DNA of 64,000 nt from Sulfitobacter sp. F26169L (GTDB lineage Bacteria; Pseudomonadota; Alphaproteobacteria; Rhodobacterales; Rhodobacteraceae), in the NCBI RefSeq assembly GCF_026410285.1, contig NZ_JAPMLP010000005.1, positions 186,001-250,000 on the forward strand. The letters run 5' to 3'. This document shows, piece after piece, positions 1 to 9,474 of the stretch. The notes below the pieces were generated by a model, which did no database searches, was not told where the DNA came from, and saw only the letters and a program-made list of their open reading frames with translations. Both the position numbers and the translations under genes were made by a program. Numbering within the stretch: the first letter of the stretch is position 1; each line of letters begins with the position of its first letter.

Positions 1-255
1 CGCCACCGAGGCGACAGAGCCTAGCACAATTGCGGCTGGCCCAAGGTGAAACCGCTCGTTGCGGCCACCATGGCTTAGGTAACCCAGCTCGCACAGCGTG
101 TAGGTCAGGCGCGAAATAGTAGGTTTGGGCAGACCCGTGCGCTCGGAAATTTGCGCATGGGTCAGTCCGTTATCACTGGCGCGGAAGGCACGCAGCACAC
201 CAAGGCCGCGCGCCAGCGTGTTCGCAAACTTCCTGTCCGCGCCTTGATCCGTCAT
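1..255 (-). CDS. IclR-family transcriptional regulator (partial, N-terminal 85 residues)
   Basis: The minus-strand frame starts at an ATG at 255 and stays open to the left edge, so only the N-terminus is present. It reads MTDQGADRKFANTLARGLG, then a winged helix-turn-helix with GLTHAQISERTGLPKPTISR, then a wing ending RFHLGPAAIVLGSVA. This is the typical IclR DNA-binding domain; the effector-binding C-terminal domain lies outside the window. The start overlaps the dctM stop by four bases (ATGA), so it is the last gene of the TRAP operon and probably senses the imported compound. A matching palindrome sits before dctP at 3268-3284. Family is clear; effector unknown. Confidence 0.9.
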   Translation of the reverse strand, partial: MTDQGADRKFANTLARGLGVLRAFRASDNGLTHAQISERTGLPKPTISRLTYTLCELGYLSHGGRNERFHLGPAAIVLGSVASVA

Positions 256-1592
256 TTTGCCGCCATTGGTATCAGCAGCGAGATCATCGGGAAGGACATG
301 ATCAGGATCAACACGATGAAATCAACACTCAGGAAGCGGGTGATGCCTGCAAATATCTTGTCTATCGGCGCATCACGGCCCACGACATTGGCGATTACAA
401 ACACGTTGAGGCCGACGGGCGGTGTGATCAATCCGATCTCCAGCAGTTTGATCACGACAACGCCAAACCAGATCAGGTTCAGATCATAGCTTTCGACCAG
501 CGGGATCATCAGTGGCAACGTGAGTACCATGATCCCGATGGGGTCAAGGAACATGCCCAGCAGCAGATAAATCACCGCGATGGCGATCAACAGCATTACC
601 ACACTCAGCTGAGCATCCGTTACCGACTGGACAATCACAGGCGCAACGCCTGTCAGGGCGATAAACGCTACAAAAATCTTGGCACAGGCGGCGATAATAA
701 AAATCGCCGAAGTTTGCACGCAAGTTTCTTTCACAGCCTCCCACAGCTCTACCAGTGTCAGTTTTTTCTGCGCAAATCCAATCAGGGTGGCAGCCACCAC
801 ACAGACGGCAGCGGCCTCGGTTGCGGTAAAGATGCCGCCGTAAATACCCCCGATAATGACGACAAACAGCAACACCGCAGGCCAACTTTCCAAGGCAGCG
901 ATCCAGCGTTCGCGCGCAGTGTATCGAATATCATTTGCTGGTGCCACGGCGGGGTTCACATAGACCCAGACTGCAATCACAAGAATGAACCCTGCCAGCG
1001 TCAGCAAGCCCGGCAAGATACCTGCGAGGAAAAGCGCCGAAATCGATGTTTCGGTAAAGATGCCATAAATAATGAACAAAACCGACGGCGGGATGAGTGA
1101 GCCAAGCGTACCACCAGCGGCCACAGACGCGGTTGCAAGGCGGGGATCATACCCCATCCGCAGCATTTCAGGTGTACAGATTTTCCCCATGGTCGACGCG
1201 CAGGCAATGGACGATCCGGTAATCGCGGAAAACCCGCCGCACCCCATCACCGATGCCATCGCCACACCACCGGGAAGCTTGGTCAGCCATACTTTTGCCG
1301 CGTGATAGATTTTGGTCGTGATGTCCGCCTTGTAGGCGATATGGCCCAGCGCCACAAACAGCGGGATCATCGACAGTTCGTAGCTGTGAACCAGATCGTA
1401 CGAATTTGAAAACACCATCGACGATGTCGGCTTGATCGCGCGACTGGGATCAAAGCTGCCACTGCGAAAGGCGTAGATCACAAACGCACCGATTGTCGCA
1501 ATGGATGCCAGTGTGAAAGCAATCGGGATACGGAAAGCAAGTAATAGGAGAACGGCCGCAAAGGCCACCATGCCAACTGTTGACGGATCCAT
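252..1592 (-). CDS. dctM: TRAP transporter large permease (DctM family)
   Basis: This 446-residue, highly hydrophobic protein has the length and repeated membrane-helix pattern of DctM, the ion-coupled channel subunit of TRAP transporters. Typical family stretches are seen, such as GCGGFSAITGSSIACASTMG near residue 110 and the C-terminal ITPPVGLNVFVIA. It should work in the inner membrane with DctQ (1592-2122) and the periplasmic binding protein (2193-3245) to import an organic acid with sodium. Its start overlaps the dctQ stop by one base (TGATG) and its stop overlaps the iclR start. Substrate cannot be told from sequence. Confidence 0.95.
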   Translation of the reverse strand: MDPSTVGMVAFAAVLLLLAFRIPIAFTLASIATIGAFVIYAFRSGSFDPSRAIKPTSSMVFSNSYDLVHSYELSMIPLFVALGHIAYKADITTKIYHAAKVWLTKLPGGVAMASVMGCGGFSAITGSSIACASTMGKICTPEMLRMGYDPRLATASVAAGGTLGSLIPPSVLFIIYGIFTETSISALFLAGILPGLLTLAGFILVIAVWVYVNPAVAPANDIRYTARERWIAALESWPAVLLFVVIIGGIYGGIFTATEAAAVCVVAATLIGFAQKKLTLVELWEAVKETCVQTSAIFIIAACAKIFVAFIALTGVAPVIVQSVTDAQLSVVMLLIAIAVIYLLLGMFLDPIGIMVLTLPLMIPLVESYDLNLIWFGVVVIKLLEIGLITPPVGLNVFVIANVVGRDAPIDKIFAGITRFLSVDFIVLILIMSFPMISLLIPMAAK

Positions 1593-2122
1593 CAGTTATG
1601 TCCCTCTTCCAACAAGTCACCGGCGTGTTGTTGCTCGTCCGAGACCGTCCCGCCCGCGAGGACTGTGCGGAGATCTCGCACAAATAGCTCCAGCAGACGC
1701 AGCCAGGCGGCGCCCAGCCCTAATACAAAAAACAAGTACCCCGGCCATTTCGGCAGATCCAGATCACCCGAAAAGAACGAGCCGCGCTCGATCACTTTCA
1801 TCAGTTCCAGAACACCTTTGTAAATTAGGGGTGCCAGCGCGATCATTCCGACCAGCGATCCTGCGACGATCAACCAGCTACGAAAACGCACCGGAAAACG
1901 ATCGGACAGAAAGGCCACAGAAACATGCGCGCGTTGCGTTGTTGCAGCCGCCAATGGCAGCAAAATCGCCGCAACCATCAACTCGCGCACCATGATGACA
2001 CTGTCAGGAATAAAGGAGTTGAACGCCGCACGGGCGATCACGTTGGAGGTTATAAGCACCCCGAGCAGGATCACAGCCAGCGCGCCAAGCGCCAGTAGAA
2101 TTTTCTCAAGCGGCACCAGCAT
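1592..2122 (-). CDS. dctQ: TRAP transporter small permease (DctQ family)
   Basis: A 176-residue protein with about four predicted membrane helices, the size and topology of the DctQ subunit that links the binding protein to the large permease. The family-typical patch after helix 2 is visible (RELMVAAILLPLAAATTQRAHVSV). It lies between dctP and dctM in the order usual for three-gene TRAP operons. It is separated from dctP by a 70-base spacer containing a strong hairpin (2156-2178) and coupled to dctM by a one-base overlap. Confidence 0.93.
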   Translation of the reverse strand: MLVPLEKILLALGALAVILLGVLITSNVIARAAFNSFIPDSVIMVRELMVAAILLPLAAATTQRAHVSVAFLSDRFPVRFRSWLIVAGSLVGMIALAPLIYKGVLELMKVIERGSFFSGDLDLPKWPGYLFFVLGLGAAWLRLLELFVRDLRTVLAGGTVSDEQQHAGDLLEEGHN

Positions 2123-2155
2123 GGGTTCTGCTCCCTATTTCAATGGAATTTGATT

Positions 2156-2178
2156 GGCAGGGCCATCACGGCCCTGCC
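2156..2178 (-). terminator. Intercistronic hairpin between dctP and dctQ
   Basis: A perfect 9-bp stem (GGCAGGGCC / GGCCCTGCC) with a five-base loop lies 15 bases after the dctP stop. There is no T-run, so it is more likely an mRNA-stabilising or attenuating hairpin than a full terminator. That fits the usual need for more binding protein than permease. The function is inferred. Confidence 0.55.
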
Positions 2179-2192
2179 CTGTCAGCCCGAAC

Positions 2193-3245
2193 TTAGTTGG
2201 ATTTTTTGGCCCAAGGGTAGCCGTTTGCATCACGCTCGGCAGTGTATTTCGCCAATAGTTCTCTGTACTGATCCAGCAGCGCTGCACCATCAAGACCGCC
2301 GGAGTTTGCGTTCTCGACCCACTGGTCAAGGAACTTTTTACCGGATTCGACCAGCTTGTCGCGCTCGCCTGCTTCCAGATCGATCACTTCGACGCCCTGC
2401 TCTTTCATAGTGACAATGGCAGCTTCGTTGGCTTCAGTGATCATGCGGCCGAACTCGTCCGCCATGTCCATGCCGGTTTTGTTGATCACGTCACGCTGTT
2501 CGTCTGTCAGCCCTTCATAGGCATCAAGGTTCATGAAGATGCCAAGTCCACCGACCTGACCCCAGTTTAGCAACGTGTAGCTTGTCATCACTTCTTCCTG
2601 CTTCAGAGCGGTAACAGCGTAGGAATAGCCCTGCGAGCAATCCAGCAGGCCGGTATCAAGACCCTGATAGGCATCATAGATGGACATCGACACCAGGTTC
2701 GCACCTTCTTCACCCATCACTTTGCCATATGCGCCAACGCCGCGCACTTTTTTGCCGGCAATATCGGCAACAGTGCGGATTGCCGTATCTTTACAGCCGA
2801 TGTTGACCTGCGAAGTGGTCCACGTGCCGATATAGCGCAAGTCCTTGTCGGCAAAGTTGTTCTGCATCACATCCGAGCGCATCAGCTCGTCCGTGGCGCG
2901 CATGCCAACCCATGCGTCAGGGTTGTTCACCGGCAAATCGGCAATCCCGTAAGCAACCAGATCCTGCGGATAATAAACCGCGATCACTGTTCCCATATCA
3001 GCGACGCCGTCAGCAATGGATTGCATCGAGGCTTTCGCCTTGAACAACGCACCGCCCCATTGAATGTCGATCTTGACATCCCCGCCCGAACGCTCGCCAA
3101 CCTGGTCGGCAAACCATTGCAGTGCAGCCGCACGCGCGCCGCGGTTCGGGCCGGCCTCGCCGTGAATCAGTGTTGTTTCGGCGTAGCCCGCTGATGCGGC
3201 GATTGTCATTGCAGCGGCCAGCGCTGTCTTTTTCAGAAAATTCAT
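2193..3245 (-). CDS. dctP: TRAP transporter periplasmic solute-binding protein (DctP family)
   Basis: A 350-residue exported protein with a Sec signal peptide (MNFLKKTALAAAMTIAASAGYA) followed by a mature DctP-type binding protein. The region around residues 165-180 (TVADIAGKKVRGVGAYGKVM) carries the arginine that in this family usually salt-bridges the substrate carboxylate. It is the first gene of the operon, followed by dctQ, dctM and the IclR regulator. An IclR-type palindrome lies 23 bases upstream of the ATG. Substrate class (an organic acid) is inferred from the family only. Confidence 0.95.
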   Translation of the reverse strand: MNFLKKTALAAAMTIAASAGYAETTLIHGEAGPNRGARAAALQWFADQVGERSGGDVKIDIQWGGALFKAKASMQSIADGVADMGTVIAVYYPQDLVAYGIADLPVNNPDAWVGMRATDELMRSDVMQNNFADKDLRYIGTWTTSQVNIGCKDTAIRTVADIAGKKVRGVGAYGKVMGEEGANLVSMSIYDAYQGLDTGLLDCSQGYSYAVTALKQEEVMTSYTLLNWGQVGGLGIFMNLDAYEGLTDEQRDVINKTGMDMADEFGRMITEANEAAIVTMKEQGVEVIDLEAGERDKLVESGKKFLDQWVENANSGGLDGAALLDQYRELLAKYTAERDANGYPWAKKSN

Positions 3246-3267
3246 AAGATCCCTATCTAGACTAGTT

Positions 3268-3284
3268 GTTTCGCAATGCGAAAC
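3268..3284. promoter_or_regulatory. Candidate IclR operator before the TRAP operon
   Basis: GTTTCGCAATGCGAAAC is a perfect 8-bp inverted repeat around one central base. Its size and form match operators of IclR-family regulators, and the operon it precedes ends in an iclR gene. Lying only 23 bases from the dctP ATG, it is placed to block transcription. Binding is inferred from pattern and context. Confidence 0.7.
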
Positions 3285-3520
3285 TTAGTTTCATTTTTGT
3301 AAAGCCACCTTACTCAGCATTTTTCGACAAGCAAGCAAAAGTTGCACCGGTAATTTCATGTGCAAAACAATGCCGCCTGCGCACATGTTTGCCATCGCTT
3401 GTGGCCGGATACGGCTTCACCCTTGAAAACAACTCCGGAACATAGCGTAACTATGCCCGAACAACGCTGGACGTTTTCACTGTTATCGGTTTCACTCCGC
3501 AACAGGGACGGGGAACATCA

Positions 3521-5287
3521 ATGCCACTGCTGGACGTATCATCACTGACAATCGGATTCGGTAAATCGGATCCCGTGGTGCAGAATGTGTCGTTTTCTGT
3601 GGAAAGCGGCGAAACACTTGCCCTTGTCGGAGAAAGCGGGTCTGGCAAAACGCTTACCTGCCGTTCTGTCATGCGAATCCTGCCTGCAACGGCACAGCTG
3701 CGCGGAGGCCAAATAAATTTTTCGCACGACGGTGTGACGCAGGATTTGCTGAAAGCCCCCGAACGCCAAATTCGCGCGCTGCGCGGCAGCCGGATTTCGA
3801 TGATTTTCCAAGAGCCGATGCGTTCGCTTTCTCCGCTGCACCGTATCGGAAATCAGGTGGCCGAGGTTTTGCATCTGCATCAAAGCATCAGCGCAGCCGA
3901 TGCAAGGCAACGTGTGCTTGCGCAGTTCGAGCGCGTGGGTTTTGCCGATCCGGCGCGCGCATGGTCCAGCTATCCCTTCGAGATGTCAGGCGGGATGCGC
4001 CAGCGCGCAATGATCGCCATGGCGATGATATCAAAACCTGATCTGCTGATCGCGGACGAACCGACAACAGCACTGGATGTCACCACCCAAGCCCAGGTGC
4101 TGGGCCTGATCAAGGATCTTCAGGCCGAAACAGGGATGTCCGTTATTCTGGTCACCCATGATCTGGGCGTTGTTGCAAATATGGCCGATCAGGTTGTGGT
4201 GATGAACAAGGGCCGCGTGATGGAGGCCGGCAGCGCAAAGGCCGTGCTGGGCGCCCCCGCCCACGGCTATACCAAAAAGCTGTTTGCCGCCGCACCGATG
4301 ATCCCCGCTGTGGCTGCCCCCGCCCGCACCATGCCCCACGGCGATCTGATACTGGATATCCGGAACGTCACCAAAACCTTTGCCCTGCGCACAAGTGGCT
4401 GGCGGCCGCCTGCCCTGATCACCGCCTGCCGGAATGTTGATCTGAAACTGCCACGCGGCAAAACGCTGGCCGTTGTCGGGGAAAGCGGCTCGGGCAAAAC
4501 AACCTGTGCGCAAATCGCTTTGGGGGCAATCACGCCGGATGCCGGTGGCGAAGTGCTGTTTACGCCGAACGCGGGTGAAGCGCCGCTGCAGGTCCACGCG
4601 ATGAGCAAAACCCAGCGCCGCAGTTTCCAACGCGATGCGCAAATGGTGTTTCAAGACCCTTATTCATCCCTGTCACCTCGTATGCGGGTGCAGGACGCCC
4701 TGATGGAACCGGCAGAGATTCACCGCATCGGCACACGCACACAGCGCCGTGAAAAAGCTGTCGAAATGATCCGTATGGTCGGGCTCAGCCCGGATATGCT
4801 GCCACGCTACCCCCATGCGTTTTCAGGCGGCCAGCGCCAGCGTTTGTCAATAGCGCGTGCGCTGACCCTTGATCCGAAGCTGCTGGTCTGTGACGAGCCG
4901 ACATCGGCGCTGGATGTGTCGGTTCAGGATCAAATTCTCGGCTTGCTGGAAGATATCCGCGACGAAGCCGGATTAAGCTATCTGTTTATCTCGCACGATC
5001 TGGCAGTCGTTGCGCGTATCGCCGACGAGGTGGCAGTGATGCGTGCCGGTGTCATTGTCGAGCAAGCGCCGCCCGATACGTTGTTCTACAACCCGCAACA
5101 CCCCTACACCCGTGCGCTGATCGCTGCCCAGCCCGAGCCTGACATCAGCCGGCCAATTGACCTTGATCTTGTCGCAAAAGGTGCAGGCAGCCCCGCAGAC
5201 TGGCCGGAAATGTTCCGTTTTAAGGATGAAACTGCCCCTGCCCTTCGCGAGCTGGAGCCTGGCCATATGGTGCGTTGTCATGCGTAA
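3521..5287 (+). CDS. ABC transporter ATPase, two fused nucleotide-binding domains (peptide/nickel type)
   Basis: This 588-residue protein contains two complete ABC ATPase domains, equivalent to DppD and DppF fused (as in YejF and GsiA). Domain 1 has Walker A GESGSGKT at residues 37-44, signature MSGGMRQR and Walker [13 protein letters not shown]. Domain 2 repeats these as [17 protein letters not shown] and [12 protein letters not shown]. It powers the importer formed with the next three genes. Its stop overlaps the start of the binding-protein gene by eight bases. The ATG at 3521 is preceded by a G-rich stretch (GGGACGGGGAAC). The substrate is unknown; peptides or similar oligomers are likely for the family. 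Confidence 0.95.
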   Translation: MPLLDVSSLTIGFGKSDPVVQNVSFSVESGETLALVGESGSGKTLTCRSVMRILPATAQLRGGQINFSHDGVTQDLLKAPERQIRALRGSRISMIFQEPMRSLSPLHRIGNQVAEVLHLHQSISAADARQRVLAQFERVGFADPARAWSSYPFEMSGGMRQRAMIAMAMISKPDLLIADEPTTALDVTTQAQVLGLIKDLQAETGMSVILVTHDLGVVANMADQVVVMNKGRVMEAGSAKAVLGAPAHGYTKKLFAAAPMIPAVAAPARTMPHGDLILDIRNVTKTFALRTSGWRPPALITACRNVDLKLPRGKTLAVVGESGSGKTTCAQIALGAITPDAGGEVLFTPNAGEAPLQVHAMSKTQRRSFQRDAQMVFQDPYSSLSPRMRVQDALMEPAEIHRIGTRTQRREKAVEMIRMVGLSPDMLPRYPHAFSGGQRQRLSIARALTLDPKLLVCDEPTSALDVSVQDQILGLLEDIRDEAGLSYLFISHDLAVVARIADEVAVMRAGVIVEQAPPDTLFYNPQHPYTRALIAAQPEPDISRPIDLDLVAKGAGSPADWPEMFRFKDETAPALRELEPGHMVRCHA

Positions 5288-7202
5288 TCTTCTGGTTACC
5301 GCCGCCGCGCTGGTTCTGTGGGCCATGCCTGCGCTGGCCCAATCCGTGCAAGTAAAGGAAAGCAGCTTTTGGGCCGCCGAAGTAAACGACGGCAATATGC
5401 CGCCCGCCGCGCAGCGCATTCCGCAGCAGCCGCTGGTTGTCGATCTGAAGGCCAAAGACAGGACCCTCGGCACCCAAGGGGGCACGTTGCGCACACTGGT
5501 GTCGCGCAGCAAGGACATTCGCCAGATGGTTGTTTACGGCTATGCGCGGCTGATGGGATACACCGAAGATTATTCGCTAAAGCCCGACATCCTGCGCGAT
5601 ATCACCGTCGAGGAGGATCGCAAATTCACGCTGCATCTGCGTCATGGTCATCGCTGGTCTGACGGGGCGCCGTTCACCTCTGCCGATTTTGCCTATTGGT
5701 GGCATAATGTGGCAAACAATGCGCTGATCACGCCCTCGGGACCACCCGAGTGGATGACAGTCGATGGCAAGCTGGGCAGCGTCACTTTCCCCGATGCGCA
5801 AACTGTGGTGTTTGAATGGCCCACGCCAAACCCCAACTTCCTACCGCTACTGGCACAGGCAAGCCCGCCGTTTATCTACCGCCCTGCCCATTATCTTAAA
5901 CAGTTTCACGCCGATTTTGCCGATCCTGATTTTCTGCTGCAGGAGATCCTGGCCGCCCGTGTCAAAAGCTGGGCCGCGCTGCACAACAAGCGCGACAACA
6001 TGTACAAATTCGACAACCCCGACCAGCCTACCCTGCAACCGTGGATGAACGCCTCGGGCAAGCCCACATCGCGCAACCTGTTTGTGCGCAATCCGTATTT
6101 CCACCGCATCGACAAGGCCGGCACGCAGTTGCCCTATATCGACGTTGTCGAAATGACGGTCGTAGGTGGCGGGTTGATCGCGGCAAAAGCGAACGCAGGC
6201 GAAGTGGATCTGCAGGCGCGGGGCCTCGATTTTCGCGATGTGGCAATACTGAAAAAAGGTGAAACCGATGGTGGCGACTACCGCACCCTGCTGTGGAGCA
6301 ATGGCGCCGCCAGCCAGATCGCTATCTACCCCAACCTGAACTTCGCCGATCCCGTCTGGCGCGAGGTCATGCGCGATGTGCGGTTCCGCCGCGCGCTTAG
6401 CTTAGGCATCGACAGGCGTATGATTAACCGCGCTCTCTATTTCGGGATGGCAAAGGAAGGCGGCATGACTGCGCTCACCCGCAGCCCGCTGTTTAACCCC
6501 GCCTATCTAAAGGCGTGGTCGGATATGGACATTGATCACGCAAACCGCTTGCTGGATGAAATGGGTCTGACCGAGCGCACCGGAAACGGCCTGCGCAAGT
6601 TGCCAGACGGGCGCCCGATGGAATTTGTCATCGAAACCGCAGGCGAACGGCAAGAGGTGGAAAACGCGCTTACCATAATCACCGATACGTGGCGAGACCT
6701 GGGCATCCGCCTGATCATGCGCCCCCTTGATCGTGACATCCTGCGCAACCGGATTTACGCGGGCACAGGCATGGCTGCCGTCTGGTATGGCTGGGACAAT
6801 GGCTTGCCGCGCGCCGAAACCTCTCCGCAATACCTTGCGCCGACACAACAGGAATTTTTTGCATGGCCCAAATGGGGTCAATACTATCAGACCAAGGGGC
6901 AGGCAGGCGAAGCACCGGATATGGAAGCACCAAAACGCTTGCTCCAACTGGAATGGGATTGGGCACACACCGACAACCCCGCCGAGCGCACAGCAATCTG
7001 GGATGAGATGCTGGCCATCCACGCAGACCAGCAATTCGCCATCGGAATCCTATCCAGCGCCCCGCAGCCAGTTGTCGTCTCACGCAGGTTGCGCAATGTG
7101 CCCGACGAAGCGATCTGGGCCTATGATCCCGGCGCGCATTTTGGCATCCACCGGATCGACGAGTTCTATTTTGACGATGCTTTCATGCAGGTAAGCCAAT
7201 GA
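5280..7202 (+). CDS. ABC transporter substrate-binding protein, family 5 (oligopeptide type)
   Basis: The ATG at 5280 was chosen because it begins a clear Sec signal peptide, [20 protein letters not shown], giving 640 residues; the longer open frame from 5157 would hide it inside the ATPase gene. The mature part shows family-5 binding-protein features, including LRHGHRWSDGAPFTSADFAYWW and the FRRALSLGIDRRMI segment. At about 620 mature residues it is larger than DppA and nearer YejA-type proteins. It overlaps the upstream ATPase gene by eight bases and the downstream permease by four (ATGA). It should capture substrate in the periplasm. Confidence 0.93.
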   Translation: MRNLLVTAAALVLWAMPALAQSVQVKESSFWAAEVNDGNMPPAAQRIPQQPLVVDLKAKDRTLGTQGGTLRTLVSRSKDIRQMVVYGYARLMGYTEDYSLKPDILRDITVEEDRKFTLHLRHGHRWSDGAPFTSADFAYWWHNVANNALITPSGPPEWMTVDGKLGSVTFPDAQTVVFEWPTPNPNFLPLLAQASPPFIYRPAHYLKQFHADFADPDFLLQEILAARVKSWAALHNKRDNMYKFDNPDQPTLQPWMNASGKPTSRNLFVRNPYFHRIDKAGTQLPYIDVVEMTVVGGGLIAAKANAGEVDLQARGLDFRDVAILKKGETDGGDYRTLLWSNGAASQIAIYPNLNFADPVWREVMRDVRFRRALSLGIDRRMINRALYFGMAKEGGMTALTRSPLFNPAYLKAWSDMDIDHANRLLDEMGLTERTGNGLRKLPDGRPMEFVIETAGERQEVENALTIITDTWRDLGIRLIMRPLDRDILRNRIYAGTGMAAVWYGWDNGLPRAETSPQYLAPTQQEFFAWPKWGQYYQTKGQAGEAPDMEAPKRLLQLEWDWAHTDNPAERTAIWDEMLAIHADQQFAIGILSSAPQPVVVSRRLRNVPDEAIWAYDPGAHFGIHRIDEFYFDDAFMQVSQ

Positions 7203-8230
7203 TATTGATCCTCCGCTATGCCGTCAGCCGATTTGCAACAATGCTGCTGACACTCTGGGTTGTCTCGATCTTGGTGTTTGTGATAATCAACCTGCCGCCG
7301 GGCGATTTCCTCAGCAACCAGATCGCCGAATTGCGCGCCACAGGTCAAGCCGAAGGAGTTGCCAAGGCCGAATTTCTGCGCAGCGAATACGCGCTCGACC
7401 GCCCCCTCTGGGAGCAATATATGATCTGGGCCGGTTTCATGCCCGGTCCGCAGGGATTTGCCGGACTGCTGCAAGGCAATTTCGGCTGGTCCTTCGAATT
7501 CGACCGCCCTGTGAGCGAGATCGTCGGCGATGCCCTCTGGCTGACCGTGCTGGTCAACCTTGCCGCCGTGCTGTTCGTCTATGTCGTGGCCTTGCCGCTC
7601 GGGGTACTGGCGGCCGCAAAATCCGAAACATGGGTCGACTACACAGCCGGATTTGTCGGGTATCTGGGCCTTGCCACACCCAACTTCCTTCTGGCGCTAA
7701 TCCTGTTCTACTACGGGCACAAATATTTCAACCTGCCCATCGGCGGATTGATGAGCCCCGAATACGAAGGCCAGCCGATGTCATGGGACAAGGTGAAATC
7801 GATCCTGGCACACCTGATTGTCCCGACCTTCGTTATCGGCACGTCAGGCGCCGCAGCGATGATGCAGCGCCTGCGCGCAAACATGCTGGATGAACTCAGT
7901 AAACCGTACGTAGAAACCGCAATTGCCAAAGGCATGCAGCCCAGCAAAATGTTGCGCAAATACCCCCTGCGGATGGCCTTCAATCCGTTCGTCGCTGACA
8001 TTGGCAATCTGCTGCCTGCCATGATCTCCGGCTCGGTGCTTGTTTCGGTTGTGTTGGGGTTGCAAACCATCGGCCCCTACCTACTGACTGCGCTCAAATC
8101 CCAAGACCAGTTTCTGGCCGCGTTTATCCTGATGTTCGTAGCGCTTTTGACCCTGATCGGAACAATGATATCGGATGTGCTGCTGATGCTGCTTGATCCA
8201 CGTATCCGCATGGGCGGACGCACCTCATGA
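7199..8230 (+). CDS. ABC transporter permease (DppB/YejB type)
   Basis: A 343-residue inner-membrane permease with about six helices. The N-terminus (RYAVSRFATMLLTLWVVSILVFVIINLPPGDF without its first residues) is typical of DppB-like subunits, and the EAA-like coupling loop reads YVETAIAKGMQPSKMLRKYPLR, split here only for description. It pairs with the next permease. Both gene borders are ATGA overlaps, indicating a translationally coupled operon. Confidence 0.93.
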   Translation: MILILRYAVSRFATMLLTLWVVSILVFVIINLPPGDFLSNQIAELRATGQAEGVAKAEFLRSEYALDRPLWEQYMIWAGFMPGPQGFAGLLQGNFGWSFEFDRPVSEIVGDALWLTVLVNLAAVLFVYVVALPLGVLAAAKSETWVDYTAGFVGYLGLATPNFLLALILFYYGHKYFNLPIGGLMSPEYEGQPMSWDKVKSILAHLIVPTFVIGTSGAAAMMQRLRANMLDELSKPYVETAIAKGMQPSKMLRKYPLRMAFNPFVADIGNLLPAMISGSVLVSVVLGLQTIGPYLLTALKSQDQFLAAFILMFVALLTLIGTMISDVLLMLLDPRIRMGGRTS

Positions 8231-9381
8231 GCATCCAACCGGACAATCGCTTCGTCGATGTGGAACCGTGGTCGGACACAGCCGACCTCTCCGCCCCCGA
8301 ACGCGCCGAATTCGATGCACCTGCCTACGCGCTGGTCTGGCGCAAGTTCCGCCGTCACAAGCTGGGGCTGGTATCGGGATTGTTCTTGCTGTTTTGTTAT
8401 CTGATCTTGCCGGTTGCGGGTTTCGTCGCCCCCTACACCGCAAACGAGCGGAGCGCGGATCACCTGTATCACCCCCCACAGAACATCAACCTCTGGCACA
8501 ATGGCACATTCATCGGGCCATATGTCTACGCCACAACAGCGGTTGCAGACCTCGAGAACTATCGCTGGCGATACGAAACCGACACGTCAACGCCGATGCC
8601 GCTAAAATTCTTTTGCGAAGGGGCGCGCTATAACATCGCGGGTTTCATCCCCTCCGACACCCATCTGGTCTGCGCCCCCACTGGTGCAACGATATTCCTC
8701 TGGGGCTCCGACAGGCTGGGCCGCGATGTGTTCAGCCGCATACTCTACGGCGCACAGTTGTCATTGACGGTTGGCATCATCGGGATCACGGTCAGCTTCA
8801 TTCTCGGCATCTTTTTCGGCGCTATGGCCGGATATTTCGGCGGCAAAACCGACTGGACAATCAACCGCGCTATCGAAATCCTGCGCTCCCTGCCCGAACT
8901 CCCGCTCTGGCTCGCCCTGTCGGCTGCCGTGCCATCCAATTGGGGGCCAGTGGCGGTGTTCTTTATCATTTCGATCATTCTCGGCATCCTCGACTGGCCT
9001 GGTCTCGCCCGCGCGGTACGCGCCAAGTTCCTATCCTTACGGGAAGAAGAGTATGTGCGCGCCGCCGAAATGATGGGCGCAAAACCATCACGCGTCATTC
9101 GCCGCCATCTGCTGCCGAACTTTATGAGCCATTTGATCGCAAGCGCCACATTGTCGATTCCGGCGATGATCCTCGGTGAAACCGCGCTCAGCTTTCTCGG
9201 CCTAGGCTTGCGCGCGCCAGCTGTCTCATGGGGCGTCATGCTTAACGATGCGCAAAACCTTGCAAGTATCGAAATCTACCCTTGGACGGCCATCCCGATG
9301 CTCCCCATCATCGTCGTTGTCCTCGCATTCAACTTTCTCGGCGACGGCCTGCGCGCCTCACTCGACCCCTATAACAGCTAA
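8227..9381 (+). CDS. ABC transporter permease (DppC/YejE type)
   Basis: A 384-residue second permease. Residues 1-45 are cytoplasmic, followed by a first helix, a long periplasmic stretch (about 80-150) and the membrane core with coupling loop EEYVRAAEMMGAKPSRVIRR. The C-terminus LGDGLRASLDPYNS is characteristic of DppC-type permeases. The long insert after helix 1 resembles YejE rather than short DppC proteins. It is the last gene of the ATPase-binding protein-permease-permease operon and is followed by a hairpin at 9420-9438. Confidence 0.93.
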   Translation: MSIQPDNRFVDVEPWSDTADLSAPERAEFDAPAYALVWRKFRRHKLGLVSGLFLLFCYLILPVAGFVAPYTANERSADHLYHPPQNINLWHNGTFIGPYVYATTAVADLENYRWRYETDTSTPMPLKFFCEGARYNIAGFIPSDTHLVCAPTGATIFLWGSDRLGRDVFSRILYGAQLSLTVGIIGITVSFILGIFFGAMAGYFGGKTDWTINRAIEILRSLPELPLWLALSAAVPSNWGPVAVFFIISIILGILDWPGLARAVRAKFLSLREEEYVRAAEMMGAKPSRVIRRHLLPNFMSHLIASATLSIPAMILGETALSFLGLGLRAPAVSWGVMLNDAQNLASIEIYPWTAIPMLPIIVVVLAFNFLGDGLRASLDPYNS

Positions 9382-9419
9382 CGCCTTATTTCTTTTGGCC
9401 ATAAATATCCCGGCCAGCA

Positions 9420-9438
9420 CGAGAGGCAGCGCCTCTCG
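9420..9438. terminator. Hairpin between convergent ABC and MBL genes
   Basis: An 8-bp perfect stem CGAGAGGC / GCCTCTCG with a three-base loop, followed by TTT on the plus strand. It sits in the 93-base gap between two convergent genes. A longer imperfect repeat (AAATATCCCGG at 9403 versus CCCCGATATTT ending at 9475) surrounds it, so the whole gap may fold as a bidirectional terminator. Confidence 0.6.
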
Positions 9439-9474
9439 TTTGGCCCCTCGGGCCAATGAAGCCGCCCCGATATT

